NCBI GenBank assembly: GCA_009841265.1
Contig: VXMB01000009.1
Span: 1,223,911 to 1,287,910, forward strand
Origin: Gemmatimonadota bacterium
GTDB lineage: Bacteria; JAAXHH01
Reading direction: 5' to 3'
DNA: 64,000 nucleotides
The notes beneath the pieces were generated by a model that saw only the letters and a list, made by a program, of their open reading frames with translations, had not been told where the DNA came from and did no database searches. The position numbers and the translations under genes were made by a program. Of this stretch, positions 34,312-43,996 are shown piece after piece (position 1 is the stretch's first letter; every line of letters begins with the position of its first letter).

Positions 34312-34424
34312 GCGATTTCTCAGGCGACGCCGATTGCCAGTAAGGCCGGACCGGCCACGGTGCGGGCCGGAACGGGCCGTCCTGGACGAACGCCGGAACC
34401 GGCCGGCAGCGGTCAATGTGGTTG

Positions 34425-34453
34425 TTGCGTTCAAGGCGATTATCTCGTATAAT
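34425..34453 (+). promoter_or_regulatory. Sigma70-type promoter of sahH
   Basis: TTGCGT, 17-base spacer, perfect TATAAT. Leader of about 60 bases to the ATG at 34519, which has AAGGAG seven bases upstream. Confidence 0.7.
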
Positions 34454-34518
34454 ATGTGCGATTTTCAGAACGAGTTTTTACGACCGCAGCCCTTTAACGG
34501 AATCCAAGGAGTACATAC

Positions 34519-35961
34519 ATGGCGCAGGAATTGCCGACCACCATCGAATTGCCCGACTATTCCGGCCTGCCTTACAAGGTGGCCGACCTGTCTGAGGCGG
34601 AACTGGGACACCGTGAAATCGCCATCGCCGAACAGGAGATGCCCGGGCTGATGGCCGTCCGCGAGAAATACGCCCGCGAACAGCCGTTGCGGGACACGCG
34701 GATCATGGGTTCCCTACACATGACGATCCAGACCGCCGTGCTCATCCAGACACTCAGGTCCCTCGGCGCCGAGATTCGGTGGGCTTCCTGCAACATCTTC
34801 TCGACCCAGGACCACGCGGCGGCCGCCATCGCGGACGACGGCGTTCCCGTCTTCGCGTGGAAAGGAGAAAGCCTGGAGGAATACTGGGCCTGCACGCTGC
34901 AGGCACTGACCTTCGAAGGCGAGACCGGCCCCACGCAGATCGTTGACGACGGCGGCGATGCCACGCTCCTCATACACCGCGGCGTGGAGGCGGAGGACGA
35001 CCCCTCCATCCTGGATGAACCCACGGACAACCGGGAACTGCAGATCATTAACGAAATACTCCGGCGGCAGTTGGACCGCAACCCGCGATTCTGGCACGAT
35101 ATGAGCGCGAACATACGCGGCGTCTCCGAAGAGACGACCACGGGCGTCCACAGGCTGTACCAGATGATGGAGGATGGCAAGCTCCTGTTCCCGGCCATCA
35201 ACGTCAACGATTCGGTGACCAAGTCCAAGTTCGACAATCTCTACGGCTGCCGTGAATCGCTCGCGGACGGTCTCAAGCGCGCCCTGGACGTCATGGTCGC
35301 CGGGAAGACGGTCGTCGTCTGCGGATACGGCGACGTGGGCAAGGGATGCGCCCAGTCGATGCGGGGATTCGGCGCGCGCGTGGTGATCACGGAGATCGAT
35401 CCCATCTGCGCGCTTCAGGCCGCCATGGAAGGCTACGAGGTGACCACCATCGAGGACGTGCTGGACCAGGGCCAGATCTTCGTTACGACTACGGGGAACC
35501 GGGACATCATCCGCGTCGAACACATGGAGCACATGCAGGACCAGGCCATCGTCTGCAACATCGGGCACTTCGACAACGAAATCCAGGTGGACGCGCTGAA
35601 CGAATTTCCGGGTATCGTGAAGCAGGCCATCAAGCCCCAGGTGGACAAGTATGTATTCCCCGACGGCCGCGCCGTTTTCCTGCTCGCGGAGGGGAGACTG
35701 GTGAACCTGGGATGCGCCACGGGTCACCCTTCCTTTGTCATGTCCAGTTCCTTCACCAACCAGGTGATTGCGCAGATCGAGCTGCGGCTCAACGAACACG
35801 AAACCGGCGTGACGACCTTGCCGAAACACCTGGACGAGGAGGTGGCCAGGCTGCACCTGCAGAAACTGGGCGTGAAGCTGACCCGGTTGTCCCGGAACCA
35901 GGCGGATTACATCGGCGTCCCCATCGAAGGCCCCTACAAACCCGAACATTACCGATACTGA
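34519..35961 (+). CDS. sahH: Adenosylhomocysteinase
   Basis: NAD-dependent enzyme that splits S-adenosylhomocysteine to adenosine and homocysteine, relieving methyltransferase inhibition. 480 residues, within the family range. Visible are the substrate segment SLHMTIQTA, the catalytic TKSKFDN (Lys and Asp), the NAD fold [13 protein letters not shown], the GHPSFVMS motif and the C-terminal KPEHYRY that reaches into the neighbouring subunit. Strong promoter and Shine-Dalgarno suggest high expression. Together with the homocysteine-related PLP enzyme at 51205-52386 it belongs to sulfur-amino-acid metabolism. Confidence 0.96.
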   Translation: MAQELPTTIELPDYSGLPYKVADLSEAELGHREIAIAEQEMPGLMAVREKYAREQPLRDTRIMGSLHMTIQTAVLIQTLRSLGAEIRWASCNIFSTQDHAAAAIADDGVPVFAWKGESLEEYWACTLQALTFEGETGPTQIVDDGGDATLLIHRGVEAEDDPSILDEPTDNRELQIINEILRRQLDRNPRFWHDMSANIRGVSEETTTGVHRLYQMMEDGKLLFPAINVNDSVTKSKFDNLYGCRESLADGLKRALDVMVAGKTVVVCGYGDVGKGCAQSMRGFGARVVITEIDPICALQAAMEGYEVTTIEDVLDQGQIFVTTTGNRDIIRVEHMEHMQDQAIVCNIGHFDNEIQVDALNEFPGIVKQAIKPQVDKYVFPDGRAVFLLAEGRLVNLGCATGHPSFVMSSSFTNQVIAQIELRLNEHETGVTTLPKHLDEEVARLHLQKLGVKLTRLSRNQADYIGVPIEGPYKPEHYRY

Positions 35962-36026
35962 CGGGCAAGGGGGGCGTGGACCATCAGCCTTCCCCGTGAA
36001 GTCGCGGGGGATGTCCACCGTTCTCG

Positions 36027-36560
36027 ATGAAAAACTTCAGTTTGTTTTTTGCCACTCTCAGGAATCGATTCAAGGTCGAGGACGTCCCGTTTCAATTTCG
36101 CAACCCGGGCGTGCTTGTGGACGGGGATCTGCGGTTGCGGCTCCACGGGACGCTGCAGGGCGACGCGCGGCGCGGCATCGTTCCCGAGTACATCTTCGAC
36201 ATGGTGCGTGCGGACAGCCCGGACAAACCGGACCACCCGGCCACCGTGATGGGAAGGCTGACCTTGCGCATAGGCAACACGGAGCACATCGAAAAGTACG
36301 CCGGCCATATCGGATACTCCGTGGACCCGCCCTATCGAGGCCGGCGGCTGGCGGCCCGCAGCTGCCTGCTCATCCTGCCGCTCGCCCTGGCACACGGGAT
36401 CAACCCGCTCTGGATCACCTGCAATCCGGAGAACGCAGCGTCCAGAAGGACCTGCGAGATCATCGGTTCCACGCTGGTGGAGACCGTCCCGATTCCCCCG
36501 AGCGATCCGCTCTACCGGTGGGACACGAAGTGGAAGTGCCGGTACCGGGTGGATCTTTAG
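36027..36560 (+). CDS. GNAT family N-acetyltransferase
   Basis: Acetyl-CoA-dependent acetyltransferase fold, 177 residues. The acetyl-CoA loop is visible as GYSVDPPYRGRRLAARS (motif A), followed by helix and an ITCNPENAASRRTCE motif B typical of GNAT. Its stop is 3 bases before the DegT-family gene, so the two are translated together, and amino-sugar acetylation is a natural idea. Length and sequence do not identify a substrate. Confidence 0.85.
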   Translation: MKNFSLFFATLRNRFKVEDVPFQFRNPGVLVDGDLRLRLHGTLQGDARRGIVPEYIFDMVRADSPDKPDHPATVMGRLTLRIGNTEHIEKYAGHIGYSVDPPYRGRRLAARSCLLILPLALAHGINPLWITCNPENAASRRTCEIIGSTLVETVPIPPSDPLYRWDTKWKCRYRVDL

Positions 36561-36563
36561 CCC

Positions 36564-37796
36564 ATGTTAGCCCTCCACGGCGGATCGCCCTACCGGGATA
36601 CGGAGTCCCGCCCCTTTCCCGCCCGGACGCCGTTCGGTGACGAAGAAGTACGACTCGTCACGAAGGCGCTGCGGTCCCAGAACCTCTTTCGGTGGGGCGG
36701 CGAACTCACTCCGCTGTTCGAAAGCCGTTTCGCCGAAACCTACGGTGCGAAGCACGCCACCGGATCCACGTCGGGGACCGCAGCCCTGCATGTCGCCATC
36801 GGCGCGGTAAACCCGGAACCCGGGGACGAGATCATCACGAGCGCGATCACCGACCTGGGTACGATCATCCCGATCCTGTACCAGAACGCCGTGCCGGTCT
36901 TCGCGGACACGGATCCGGAGACGCTTACCGTGGACCCTGAGGACGTCGAACGGCTCATCACCCCCCGGACGCGGGCGATCATCGCCATACACCTCTTCGG
37001 CAACGCCTGCCGGATGGAGGCCCTGGCGGAGATCTCGCGCCGCAAGGGGATCACGCTCATCGAGGACTGCTGCCAGGCTCACCTGACGCGTTACCGGGGA
37101 CGGCTGCTGGGCACCTTCGGGGACATCGGCTGCTTCAGTTTCCAGCAGTCGAAGCACATGACCACCGGGGACGGCGGCATGACCATCACGGACGACGACG
37201 CCCTGAGCCGGTGCATGCGGAGCTTCGCGGACAAGCACTACGACCGGGATCGGGCGGGATCGCGCATGTACGGACCGCTGGGCATGAATTTCCGAATCAC
37301 GGAACTTCATTCCGCGGTGGGACTGGCCCAGCTGGAAAAAGTCGACCGGGTCGTTGCATCGAGGAACCGGCTTGGAGGCCGGCTGTCAGAGGGGATCCAG
37401 CATCTCGACGGCATCGTGCCGGCGCCGGTAACACCGGGCGCAACGCACAGTTACTGGTCCTACCCGATGCGGGTCACCGGGTATTCGAATGAGACTTTTG
37501 CCAGGGCGTTGAACGCCGAAGGAATCGGGGCGAGCGCCGGGTACATCGGCGATCCGATTTTCCAGTGTTCGGCGGCGCTCGCGGACCACCGGACCTACGG
37601 AGACTCTCGTTTCCCCTTCTACAGCCCGTACACGGACCGCACCTTCGAGCATGCGGACGAACTGTGTCCGAGGACCCGCGAATTGCTCGGACAACTCGTG
37701 ATGCTCTCCTTCAACGAACAATATACCGACGGGGATATCGACGACGTGGCCGGCGCGGTGCGAAAGGTCGCATCGGCGCTGGAACAGGTGCGTTGA
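36564..37796 (+). CDS. DegT/DnrJ/EryC1/StrS family aminotransferase
   Basis: PLP-dependent sugar aminotransferase family protein, 410 residues. The PLP lysine lies in FQQSKHMTTGDGG, and the aldimine-flanking segments FGNACRMEALAEI, EDCCQAHLT and YGPLGMNFRITELHSAVGLAQL are characteristic. Start options are the ATG at 36564 and an ATG a few residues on; 36564 overlaps nothing and is coupled to the GNAT gene. Product could be an amino-sugar for surface polysaccharide or a natural product. Confidence 0.9.
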   Translation: MLALHGGSPYRDTESRPFPARTPFGDEEVRLVTKALRSQNLFRWGGELTPLFESRFAETYGAKHATGSTSGTAALHVAIGAVNPEPGDEIITSAITDLGTIIPILYQNAVPVFADTDPETLTVDPEDVERLITPRTRAIIAIHLFGNACRMEALAEISRRKGITLIEDCCQAHLTRYRGRLLGTFGDIGCFSFQQSKHMTTGDGGMTITDDDALSRCMRSFADKHYDRDRAGSRMYGPLGMNFRITELHSAVGLAQLEKVDRVVASRNRLGGRLSEGIQHLDGIVPAPVTPGATHSYWSYPMRVTGYSNETFARALNAEGIGASAGYIGDPIFQCSAALADHRTYGDSRFPFYSPYTDRTFEHADELCPRTRELLGQLVMLSFNEQYTDGDIDDVAGAVRKVASALEQVR

Positions 37797-37849
37797 TCCG
37801 GATCTCACGGGGCGACCCGGATCGAGCGATGATCGGATCTCGCGGTGAT

Positions 37850-38488
37850 CTACGGGATGTTGTGCTGCACCTTGTAGGCGAGCCAGTTTTCCTTGAGATG
37901 CAGGAAATCCGCGAAGGTGGGCTGCAGGATGAACGGATTGTGGTTTCGTTCGTAACCGATGGTCGAAGTAGGCTTTACACCGAAGTCATGACCCGGGTAG
38001 ACCCCAATTTCGTCGTCCAGTTCCATCAGGCGCCGCAGGCTGTCGTATTCCTTCCGCGCTTCTTCTTCGGTGGCCGTGCCTCCCACCTTGCCCACGAAGA
38101 GCGTGTCCCCGGTAATCAGCTTGTCTTCCGTTAGGAGGCACATGCCGTCCTCGCAGTGGCCGGGGGTGTGGATCACGGCCAGCTCTAGTTCACCCAGCCT
38201 GAAGATCTCCCCATCCGTGACTTCGATATCGTAGAAATACTCCGCGTCCCGGTACATCACCACGTCGAGGCCCAGTTCCTCGATCAGGTGGTCGTTGCCG
38301 TTCACGTGGTCATGGTGGGAATGCGTGCAGATGATGCAGGCCAGCTCCACGTCCAGCTCGCCCGCGCGGTGTATGTAGTATTCGGGCCGGTAGGAGGGGT
38401 CGACCGCCGCCGCCTTCCGGGTTTTCTCGTCGGCCACCAGGTAACCGAAGTTCCGGTCGCCCCCGTTCTCGATCTGTTCGAATATCAT
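37850..38488 (-). CDS. MBL-fold metallo-hydrolase, glyoxalase II-like
   Basis: Metallo-beta-lactamase fold hydrolase, 212 residues from the ATG at 38488 (MIFEQIENGG, where family similarity starts); an ATG at 38512 adds 8 residues and cannot be excluded. The double-metal motif is THSHHDHVNG, with further ligands in HTPGHCEDG and GDTLFVG. Glyoxalase II, persulfide dioxygenase and similar enzymes share this; the absence of a diagnostic C-terminal helical domain sequence leaves the choice open. Confidence 0.85.
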   Translation of the reverse strand: MIFEQIENGGDRNFGYLVADEKTRKAAAVDPSYRPEYYIHRAGELDVELACIICTHSHHDHVNGNDHLIEELGLDVVMYRDAEYFYDIEVTDGEIFRLGELELAVIHTPGHCEDGMCLLTEDKLITGDTLFVGKVGGTATEEEARKEYDSLRRLMELDDEIGVYPGHDFGVKPTSTIGYERNHNPFILQPTFADFLHLKENWLAYKVQHNIP

Positions 38489-38673
38489 CCTCGTCCCTTT
38501 CGAATCGACCATGTCCCTCGATTATCGCCACTGTCCGTTATAAATCGCCTGCGCCCCGAGCCGTTGCAACTCGGCCTCCCGCATGATATCCCATCGGCGG
38601 GATGAAGTCAACCGGTTACCCGCCGGCCGTGAATTCGCTTGACTTCGACCCGGCCCGGGCACAGGATAAATGT

Positions 38674-40704
38674 ATGAAAACACGCGTGTTCAAACGGCTT
38701 GAATCCGAAAGGAAAGAGCACTCCGTGCATATCGGCGACCTGATCATCTTCCGTCATCGCGGGGACATTCAGATCGGTATGCTCCAGGCGGTTTCCAGGA
38801 AGAAACTCAAGGTGGCGACCTCCGCTAACCGGGTCATGGACATCTCCACGGACCCCATCGTGCGGTATACCGATATCCGGGTCCGCGACCTTCCGGAAAT
38901 GCTGGCCGTCCGGCGGGAAATCGAGGACCAGGCCCTTTCCTTAGACCTTGAAGAGGTCTGGGACATCCTCAAGGACGATCCCACCGTATTCACTTCGGAA
39001 GACATCGGTGAATTGTACTGGGGCGAACCCGGTTCGCCCGAGCAGCGGGCGGCCATGCAGCTGCACCTGAGCCGCCAGTGCCTGTACTTCTGCGAACGGG
39101 ACAACGGCTTCACGTCCCGCACGACCGACCAGGTCAGAAGCATCCTGGACAAAGAGGCCCGCCAGCGCGCCGTGAGCACTGAGCGGGAAGGGTTCGACCG
39201 CTGGCTCGCGGACGAAACGCAACAGGACCTTCAGTCCCTGACGAACCGCCAGAAGCGCTGGTTGTCCCACCTCCGGGATTACGTCATTCAGGGCGACGAA
39301 TATGCCGCGATCGACCAGGTGCGCAGCCTGCTGAAGGAAATGCCCACCCTGGCCGGCGGCGATCCGCAGCGATCGGTTTTCGAAGTCATGGTACGAAAGG
39401 GGTTCTGGGACGAAGACGAAAATCTCGATCTGCTGCGTTACGAGATTCCGACCGAGTTTTCCGACGAGGTCCTCGAATACGCCGCGGCCTGCCGATCCTC
39501 CGAATCCGGCCGGGAAGACCTGACCGGGTTGCCGATCCTGTCGATTGACGATGCATCCACCCAGGATATAGACGACGCTCTCTCCGCGGAACGGACCGAG
39601 GACGGCTACCGGATCGGCGTGCATATCACCGACGTGGCGGACCTCGTGCCCCGGGATTCGGTCCTGGACCTCGCGGCGCGGGAAAGGATGTCGTCCGTCT
39701 ACCTGCCGGACCGGCACATACCCATGCTGCCCGCCAACCTCTCCCAGGACCACTGTGCGTTGCTCGAGGGCGAACGGCGCTGTGCCATCAGTTTCTTCTT
39801 CACGCTGTCTTCGGACTTCGAGCTGCTGGACTCCCTGATCATGCCGTCCCTGATCGTCAACCGGGCGAGGCTGTCCTACGACGAAGCCAACCGGCTGCTG
39901 GGTACGATCGAGCAACCCTACGCCGAAGTGCTGCAGATCCTGAACCAGGCGGTGGACGTCTTCTACCAGCGTCGCATCGACCAGGGCGCGGTCGACCTGG
40001 AACGCAGCGTAGTCTCGATCAAGGTGGACGGCGAGAAGCGTATCCGGATCGTGCTTCGGGACACTTCCACAAGGTCCGAACACATCGTGTCGGAACTGAT
40101 GATCCTCGCCAACCGGACCGCCGCGGCGTACCTGGCCGGCCGCGACATACCCGCGATCTACCGTACCCAGGCCGAGACCGACCTGGGCGACCTGGAGCAG
40201 GCCGAGCACGACGCAGTCTGGCGCTTCCTGGTACTGAGAAGAATGAAGCCTCTCGAACTCAGCCTGAAGTCCCGTCCGCACGCCACGCTGGGCGTAGACA
40301 CCTACTGCCAGATCACGTCGCCGATCCGGCGGTACGCCGACCTGGTCCTTCAGCGGCAGTTGCGGACGGCCCTGGCGGAAGGCCCCCCGGCCTACGACGC
40401 CGATGAAATGATGGATGAACTGTCCGCCCTCGAACGCAGCAGGATACTTAACAAGATCCAGGCCAGGCGGGAATGGTACTGGTTGCTCAAGCACCTAGAG
40501 CAACAGAAAGACGTCCACATCAGGGCGATCGTCCTCGAGACGCGGGAACGGAACATCCTGGTCGAATTTCCGGATTTCGGAACGAGGATGGCGGTCAAGG
40601 TGGAGGGCAGGCCTTCACCGGGTGAAGAAATCATGTTGAGTCCCGTCGCAATCGACCCGTGGTCGGGAACGCTGAGATTGCGGCAGATTACAGATCAATC
40701 CTGA
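38674..40704 (+). CDS. RNB-domain 3'-5' exoribonuclease (RNase II/R family)
   Basis: Processive 3'-5' exoribonuclease, 676 residues from the ATG at 38674 (MKTRVFKRLE); the 24-residue longer frame lacks similarity. The N-terminal region VHIGDLIIFRHRGDIQIGML is a small beta barrel. The RNB catalytic centre is SIDDASTQDIDDALS (the conserved metal-binding aspartates). A C-terminal S1-like segment IRAIVLETRERNILVEF follows. It lacks the cold-shock pair of typical RNase R and resembles the shorter, cyanobacterial/organelle-like members. Followed 18 bases later by a VOC protein. Confidence 0.92.
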   Translation: MKTRVFKRLESERKEHSVHIGDLIIFRHRGDIQIGMLQAVSRKKLKVATSANRVMDISTDPIVRYTDIRVRDLPEMLAVRREIEDQALSLDLEEVWDILKDDPTVFTSEDIGELYWGEPGSPEQRAAMQLHLSRQCLYFCERDNGFTSRTTDQVRSILDKEARQRAVSTEREGFDRWLADETQQDLQSLTNRQKRWLSHLRDYVIQGDEYAAIDQVRSLLKEMPTLAGGDPQRSVFEVMVRKGFWDEDENLDLLRYEIPTEFSDEVLEYAAACRSSESGREDLTGLPILSIDDASTQDIDDALSAERTEDGYRIGVHITDVADLVPRDSVLDLAARERMSSVYLPDRHIPMLPANLSQDHCALLEGERRCAISFFFTLSSDFELLDSLIMPSLIVNRARLSYDEANRLLGTIEQPYAEVLQILNQAVDVFYQRRIDQGAVDLERSVVSIKVDGEKRIRIVLRDTSTRSEHIVSELMILANRTAAAYLAGRDIPAIYRTQAETDLGDLEQAEHDAVWRFLVLRRMKPLELSLKSRPHATLGVDTYCQITSPIRRYADLVLQRQLRTALAEGPPAYDADEMMDELSALERSRILNKIQARREWYWLLKHLEQQKDVHIRAIVLETRERNILVEFPDFGTRMAVKVEGRPSPGEEIMLSPVAIDPWSGTLRLRQITDQS

Positions 40705-40722
40705 ACAGGAAGGAGCATTTCC

Positions 40723-41124
40723 TTGGTAAAGATACGTTCACTGGAGCATGTAGCCGTGGCCTACCGGGACACGGACGCCGCGGCGAAATGGTACTGCGAC
40801 GTGCTGGGCTTCGAAATCGCGCTCAAGTTCAACAACCCGGGGAACGACGCGAATTTCTACTTCGTTCGCGATCCCGCCGGCACCTGTTTCATCGAGATCA
40901 TTTCCATGCCCGAAGGAGATGACACGCAACTCGCCGACATCCGGACCGCCCACGTGCATATCGCCTTCAACGTGGATGACATGGACGAAGCTGTTTCCGT
41001 GCTGGAATCGAAGGGGGTTAAGCTGGAAGGTCCGCCGGTCCGGGCCGGGCAGAACATCCTGCTCTTCTTCCGCGATCCGGAAGGCGCGCCGCTGCAACTG
41101 GTGCAACGGGCGAAGCCGCTCTGA
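40723..41124 (+). CDS. VOC (glyoxalase/bleomycin resistance/dioxygenase) family protein
   Basis: Vicinal-oxygen-chelate fold, 133 residues with the two beta-alpha-beta-beta-beta repeats. Possible metal ligands: His in LEHVAVAY, Glu in IEIISM, His in VHIAFN and Glu in DPEGAPLQL. The start is TTG at 40723 behind GGAAGGAG with 7-base spacing. Function unknown; lactoylglutathione lyase-like enzymes and methylmalonyl-CoA epimerases share this fold. Confidence 0.85.
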   Translation: MVKIRSLEHVAVAYRDTDAAAKWYCDVLGFEIALKFNNPGNDANFYFVRDPAGTCFIEIISMPEGDDTQLADIRTAHVHIAFNVDDMDEAVSVLESKGVKLEGPPVRAGQNILLFFRDPEGAPLQLVQRAKPL

Positions 41125-41134
41125 GGCCGAGACT

Positions 41135-43762
41135 TCAGAAACCGATTTCGAAACCGAACCGGATTTCCCGGGGCGGGGCGTACTGCTGGGGATCCAGGCT
41201 CAAAAGGCGCCGCAGCCGGACAAACTCATTCGACCGGCCCGTAAACGACTCCAGGGTATATCCATCGTCCCCCGGACGGCCCGTGTTGGCGTAAACGCTG
41301 ACGACGTTCCGGCGGTCGAACACGTTCCGGACTTCCGAGAACACCGTGTAGGCGAGCCGGCCGGCCCTGAAGCGCTTCCTCAGGCGCAAGTCGAGGTTGG
41401 CGAAGGCCGGCAGGCGCGCCTGGTTCCGCTCGATTTCCGTCCGTTCGCGCAGGGCGTTGGTCGGCGTGTAGGGCAGGCCGCTGCCGAAATAACCGACCAG
41501 GGACATCCCCCATCCCCTCAGCGGTACGCCCAGTATGCGCTTCTGCACGGTTTCGGGCGCGAGCACGTTCACCACGGCTTTCATGGTATGACGCTGGTCG
41601 AAGGCGAGCGGGAAATAGCCTCTCTCCGCGGGATCGGCGGAGCCGGTCGGCCTGGCCTGCTCCGCGTGCTCCTGGGGCGTGGACGCGCTTCCCCGGGCGA
41701 TGGAGTAGGTGTAGTTGAAGGACCCGGAAACCATGCGCGTCACGTCCCGTTTCACGATCAGTTCCACGCTGCGCACGGAACCGAAGTCCGCGTTGTTGAA
41801 GATGTAATACATCCCGCCGGGATACTGGACCTGCGCCGTCGACGTCAGGTTGGAGATGGTCTTGTAGGATGCCGTGAACCCGACGCGGACGTCCCCGGAC
41901 AGCATATGCTCGAGGCCGAACTCATAGGCCACGGTCTTCTGGGGGGCCAGGTCGGGATTCCCCAGGCGCGGGGATTCGCCGCTGAAGTCGCGCCGCAGGT
42001 TCGTATAGGCATGCCGGAACTCCGGCGGCTGGTAGAAGTATCCGTAATTGAACCGGAGCAGGCTACGCGGCGTGAAGGAATGGGAAACGCCCAGACGCGG
42101 GCTAAGCCGTAACTTGGTCGAGTTGTCCCGTTGCGCGGCCTGGCCCGACGGTAGATCGACGAAAAACCGCTGGCTCGTGTCCAGGTAATCCATCCGGAGC
42201 CCGGCGTCCACGATCAACCGGCTCAACTCCACCCTGTTCTGAAAGTACAGGGCGCCTTCCACGGGATTGACGATGTATCGCTGCCCCTGCGGTACGGCCT
42301 GCAGGAACGACCGCTCGTTCCAGTCCAGCCGGTACCACTGCGCTTCGACGCCCGCCCGGACCTGGTTCCAGTAGGTAGCCTGCCCGCTCAGGTCCGCCCT
42401 TACGCCGTAATAGGTTGCCCGGGCGTCCCGGTACAGCGGGAAGAAGTCGTTGCCTTCCGTGAACGGCAGTCCCTCGTATCGATCGGACGGCAACTGGGTG
42501 GACTCGTAGATCGATCCGTTGTATTGACCATGATCGTCCACCGAATAGCCCGGCCACTCCGACCAGTATCTGTCCGCCAGCATGGTGGGAAACAGGATGC
42601 TGTTGGTGGCATATCTGTAAAACCGTGCGGTATAGAAGAGTCGCGGACTGATGTTCTGGCTGACCGACAGGTTGAGCGCCTGGCTGCCGGCCTGTCTTTC
42701 CGGAAGTCCGTCCGGATTGAAATCGTAGGAAAGCCCGTTCTGATTGCGATGGTCATACTGGAAATGGCGCTGGCGGAAGTAGTGACCGCTGATCTTCAGC
42801 TTCATGAGGGGATAGGGCTTGAACACCAGGTTTCCCGCCACCGTGGCCAGCGAACGGCTGTTGTGGGGGATATGGTGCCCGTCGCTCAGGACCTGGCCTG
42901 AAAGGAAATAGCCGCCACGGTTCCCGAACCAGGGCAGCGCGCCACTGAGCGTCCCCTCCAGGCGCCCTCCCCGTCCCGCCGCGGTTTCGTCGTAACTCCC
43001 CGCTTCCAGGTCGTACTGGGACTGCAGCGTCGTCGCGACCCTGAAGGTACCCGACAGGGGACCGCTTCCCTCACGGGTCACGATATTGACGACACCCGAC
43101 ATGGCCTCCCCGTACTGCGCGTTGAAGCCGCCCCGGTTGACGACCAGTTCCTCGACCGAAGCCAGGGGTATATGCGTACCCATGCCGCCCAGCAGGGGAT
43201 CCTCCAGGGTGGCGCCGTCCACGTAGTAGGAGATCTCGTTCGCCCGGCCGCCCCGCACGTGCAGACCGCCCTCGGCGTCGCGGACCACCCCGTTCTGGAG
43301 AAAGATCAGGTCCGACAGGTCCGTTACGGGCAAGGACTCGATTTCCCGGGGGACGATCAATTCACTCGAAGCGGTCAGGTCCGACCGGACGGACGTCCTC
43401 CGCGCGGTGATGGTAACGGGTTCTGCCAGGTCGAGCATGGTCGTTTCCAGCTCGAAGTCGATCCTCGTGGTGCGGTCGCTGTTGACGGTAAGCACCTGGG
43501 TGCGGACGGGCAGGTAGCCGATCATCTGTACTTCAAGCCGGTACGCGCCTACGGGGACGTTGAGGATGAAATACTCCCCGTTCAAGCCGGAAACGGCCCG
43601 TGATTCGGTACCCTCTACGCGTACCGTGACGCCGGCCAGCGGATCACCGGTAGCCGCGTCCCGTACAAACCCCGTGATCTTGCCGGAGGTGACGGCCAGG
43701 GCGGAACCCGGGACGAGTCCGCACAAAAGAATGATCAGCAAAGCGATGCGCTTCATAGACAT
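41135..43762 (-). CDS. TonB-dependent outer-membrane receptor with carboxypeptidase-D-like regulatory domain
   Basis: Outer-membrane active-transport receptor, 875 residues. After a signal sequence (MSMKRIALLIILLCGLVPGSALA) comes a carboxypeptidase regulatory-like domain (GKITGFVRDAATGDPLAGV), then the plug (VRGGRANEISYYVDGATLEDP, GGFNAQYGEAMSGVVNIVTREG) and a beta barrel ending in FGFEIGF with a terminal aromatic residue. No TonB/ExbBD genes are in the window. The start is the ATG at 43762; a second Met follows two codons later, and AGAGA precedes. It lies downstream of the GT2 gene with its own candidate sigma54 promoter. Ligand unknown. Confidence 0.9.
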   Translation of the reverse strand: MSMKRIALLIILLCGLVPGSALAVTSGKITGFVRDAATGDPLAGVTVRVEGTESRAVSGLNGEYFILNVPVGAYRLEVQMIGYLPVRTQVLTVNSDRTTRIDFELETTMLDLAEPVTITARRTSVRSDLTASSELIVPREIESLPVTDLSDLIFLQNGVVRDAEGGLHVRGGRANEISYYVDGATLEDPLLGGMGTHIPLASVEELVVNRGGFNAQYGEAMSGVVNIVTREGSGPLSGTFRVATTLQSQYDLEAGSYDETAAGRGGRLEGTLSGALPWFGNRGGYFLSGQVLSDGHHIPHNSRSLATVAGNLVFKPYPLMKLKISGHYFRQRHFQYDHRNQNGLSYDFNPDGLPERQAGSQALNLSVSQNISPRLFYTARFYRYATNSILFPTMLADRYWSEWPGYSVDDHGQYNGSIYESTQLPSDRYEGLPFTEGNDFFPLYRDARATYYGVRADLSGQATYWNQVRAGVEAQWYRLDWNERSFLQAVPQGQRYIVNPVEGALYFQNRVELSRLIVDAGLRMDYLDTSQRFFVDLPSGQAAQRDNSTKLRLSPRLGVSHSFTPRSLLRFNYGYFYQPPEFRHAYTNLRRDFSGESPRLGNPDLAPQKTVAYEFGLEHMLSGDVRVGFTASYKTISNLTSTAQVQYPGGMYYIFNNADFGSVRSVELIVKRDVTRMVSGSFNYTYSIARGSASTPQEHAEQARPTGSADPAERGYFPLAFDQRHTMKAVVNVLAPETVQKRILGVPLRGWGMSLVGYFGSGLPYTPTNALRERTEIERNQARLPAFANLDLRLRKRFRAGRLAYTVFSEVRNVFDRRNVVSVYANTGRPGDDGYTLESFTGRSNEFVRLRRLLSLDPQQYAPPREIRFGFEIGF

Positions 43763-43807
43763 CCAGTTTCTCTCGAGTTCGATACAATCATCCGTTATTG
43801 ACAGGTC

Positions 43808-43822
43808 GCAAATAATATGCCG
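43808..43822 (-). promoter_or_regulatory. Candidate sigma54 (-24/-12) promoter of the TonB receptor
   Basis: Minus strand CGGCAT, 5 bases, TTGC (CGGCATATTATTTGC). The GG and GC doublets have the 10-base spacing required for sigma54; the -24 element matches TGGCAC at 4 of 6 positions, the -12 TTGC fully. Transcription would start near 43796, 34 bases before the ATG. A sigma54-dependent activator gene is encoded 1 kb upstream. Confidence 0.55.
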
Positions 43823-43960
43823 ACGGGCGTACAGGGCGTTCATTTTCTGCCGGAAACGTTCAAAATCGTGGAATTCCGGGATAAAAACGCCCAGGAAGCG
43901 GGGATTCTGCGCGGAATGCGGGCGTGAACCGGAAATCCCTTTCGGAACGATGTGAAAGGA

Positions 43961-43996
43961 TTTGCACAGGTTCAGCAGCCCTTTGCATAGGCTCAG
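43961..43996. repeat. 15-bp direct repeat, candidate enhancer site for the sigma54 activator
   Basis: TTTGCACAGGTTCAG at 43961-43975 and TTTGCATAGGCTCAG at 43982-43996, with a 21-base period (two helical turns). They lie about 165-200 bases upstream of the predicted sigma54 start, at the end of the GT2 gene. Confidence 0.5.

Larger units (their letters stand above)
34177..34518. other. 342-base divergent control region of Trm112 and sahH
   Basis: Holds divergent sigma70-type promoters (34283-34311 minus, 34425-34453 plus) and a 22-bp tandem repeat (34185-34240) in the minus-strand leader. I looked for an SAH riboswitch before sahH and could not support one. Confidence 0.5.

Noticed and set aside
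33910..34434. Longer Trm112 protein starting at 34434
   Set aside because: The added part is low-complexity and translates the tandem repeat; GGAGG sits directly before the ATG at 34176.
34454..34518. SAH riboswitch before sahH
   Set aside because: Leader of about 60 bases lacks a convincing pseudoknot or conserved core; strong sigma70 promoter is enough.
37795..37823. Terminator between the DegT and MBL genes
   Set aside because: GATCCGG/CCGGATC inverted repeat is present with a 15-base loop but has no T-run, so an intrinsic terminator cannot be claimed.
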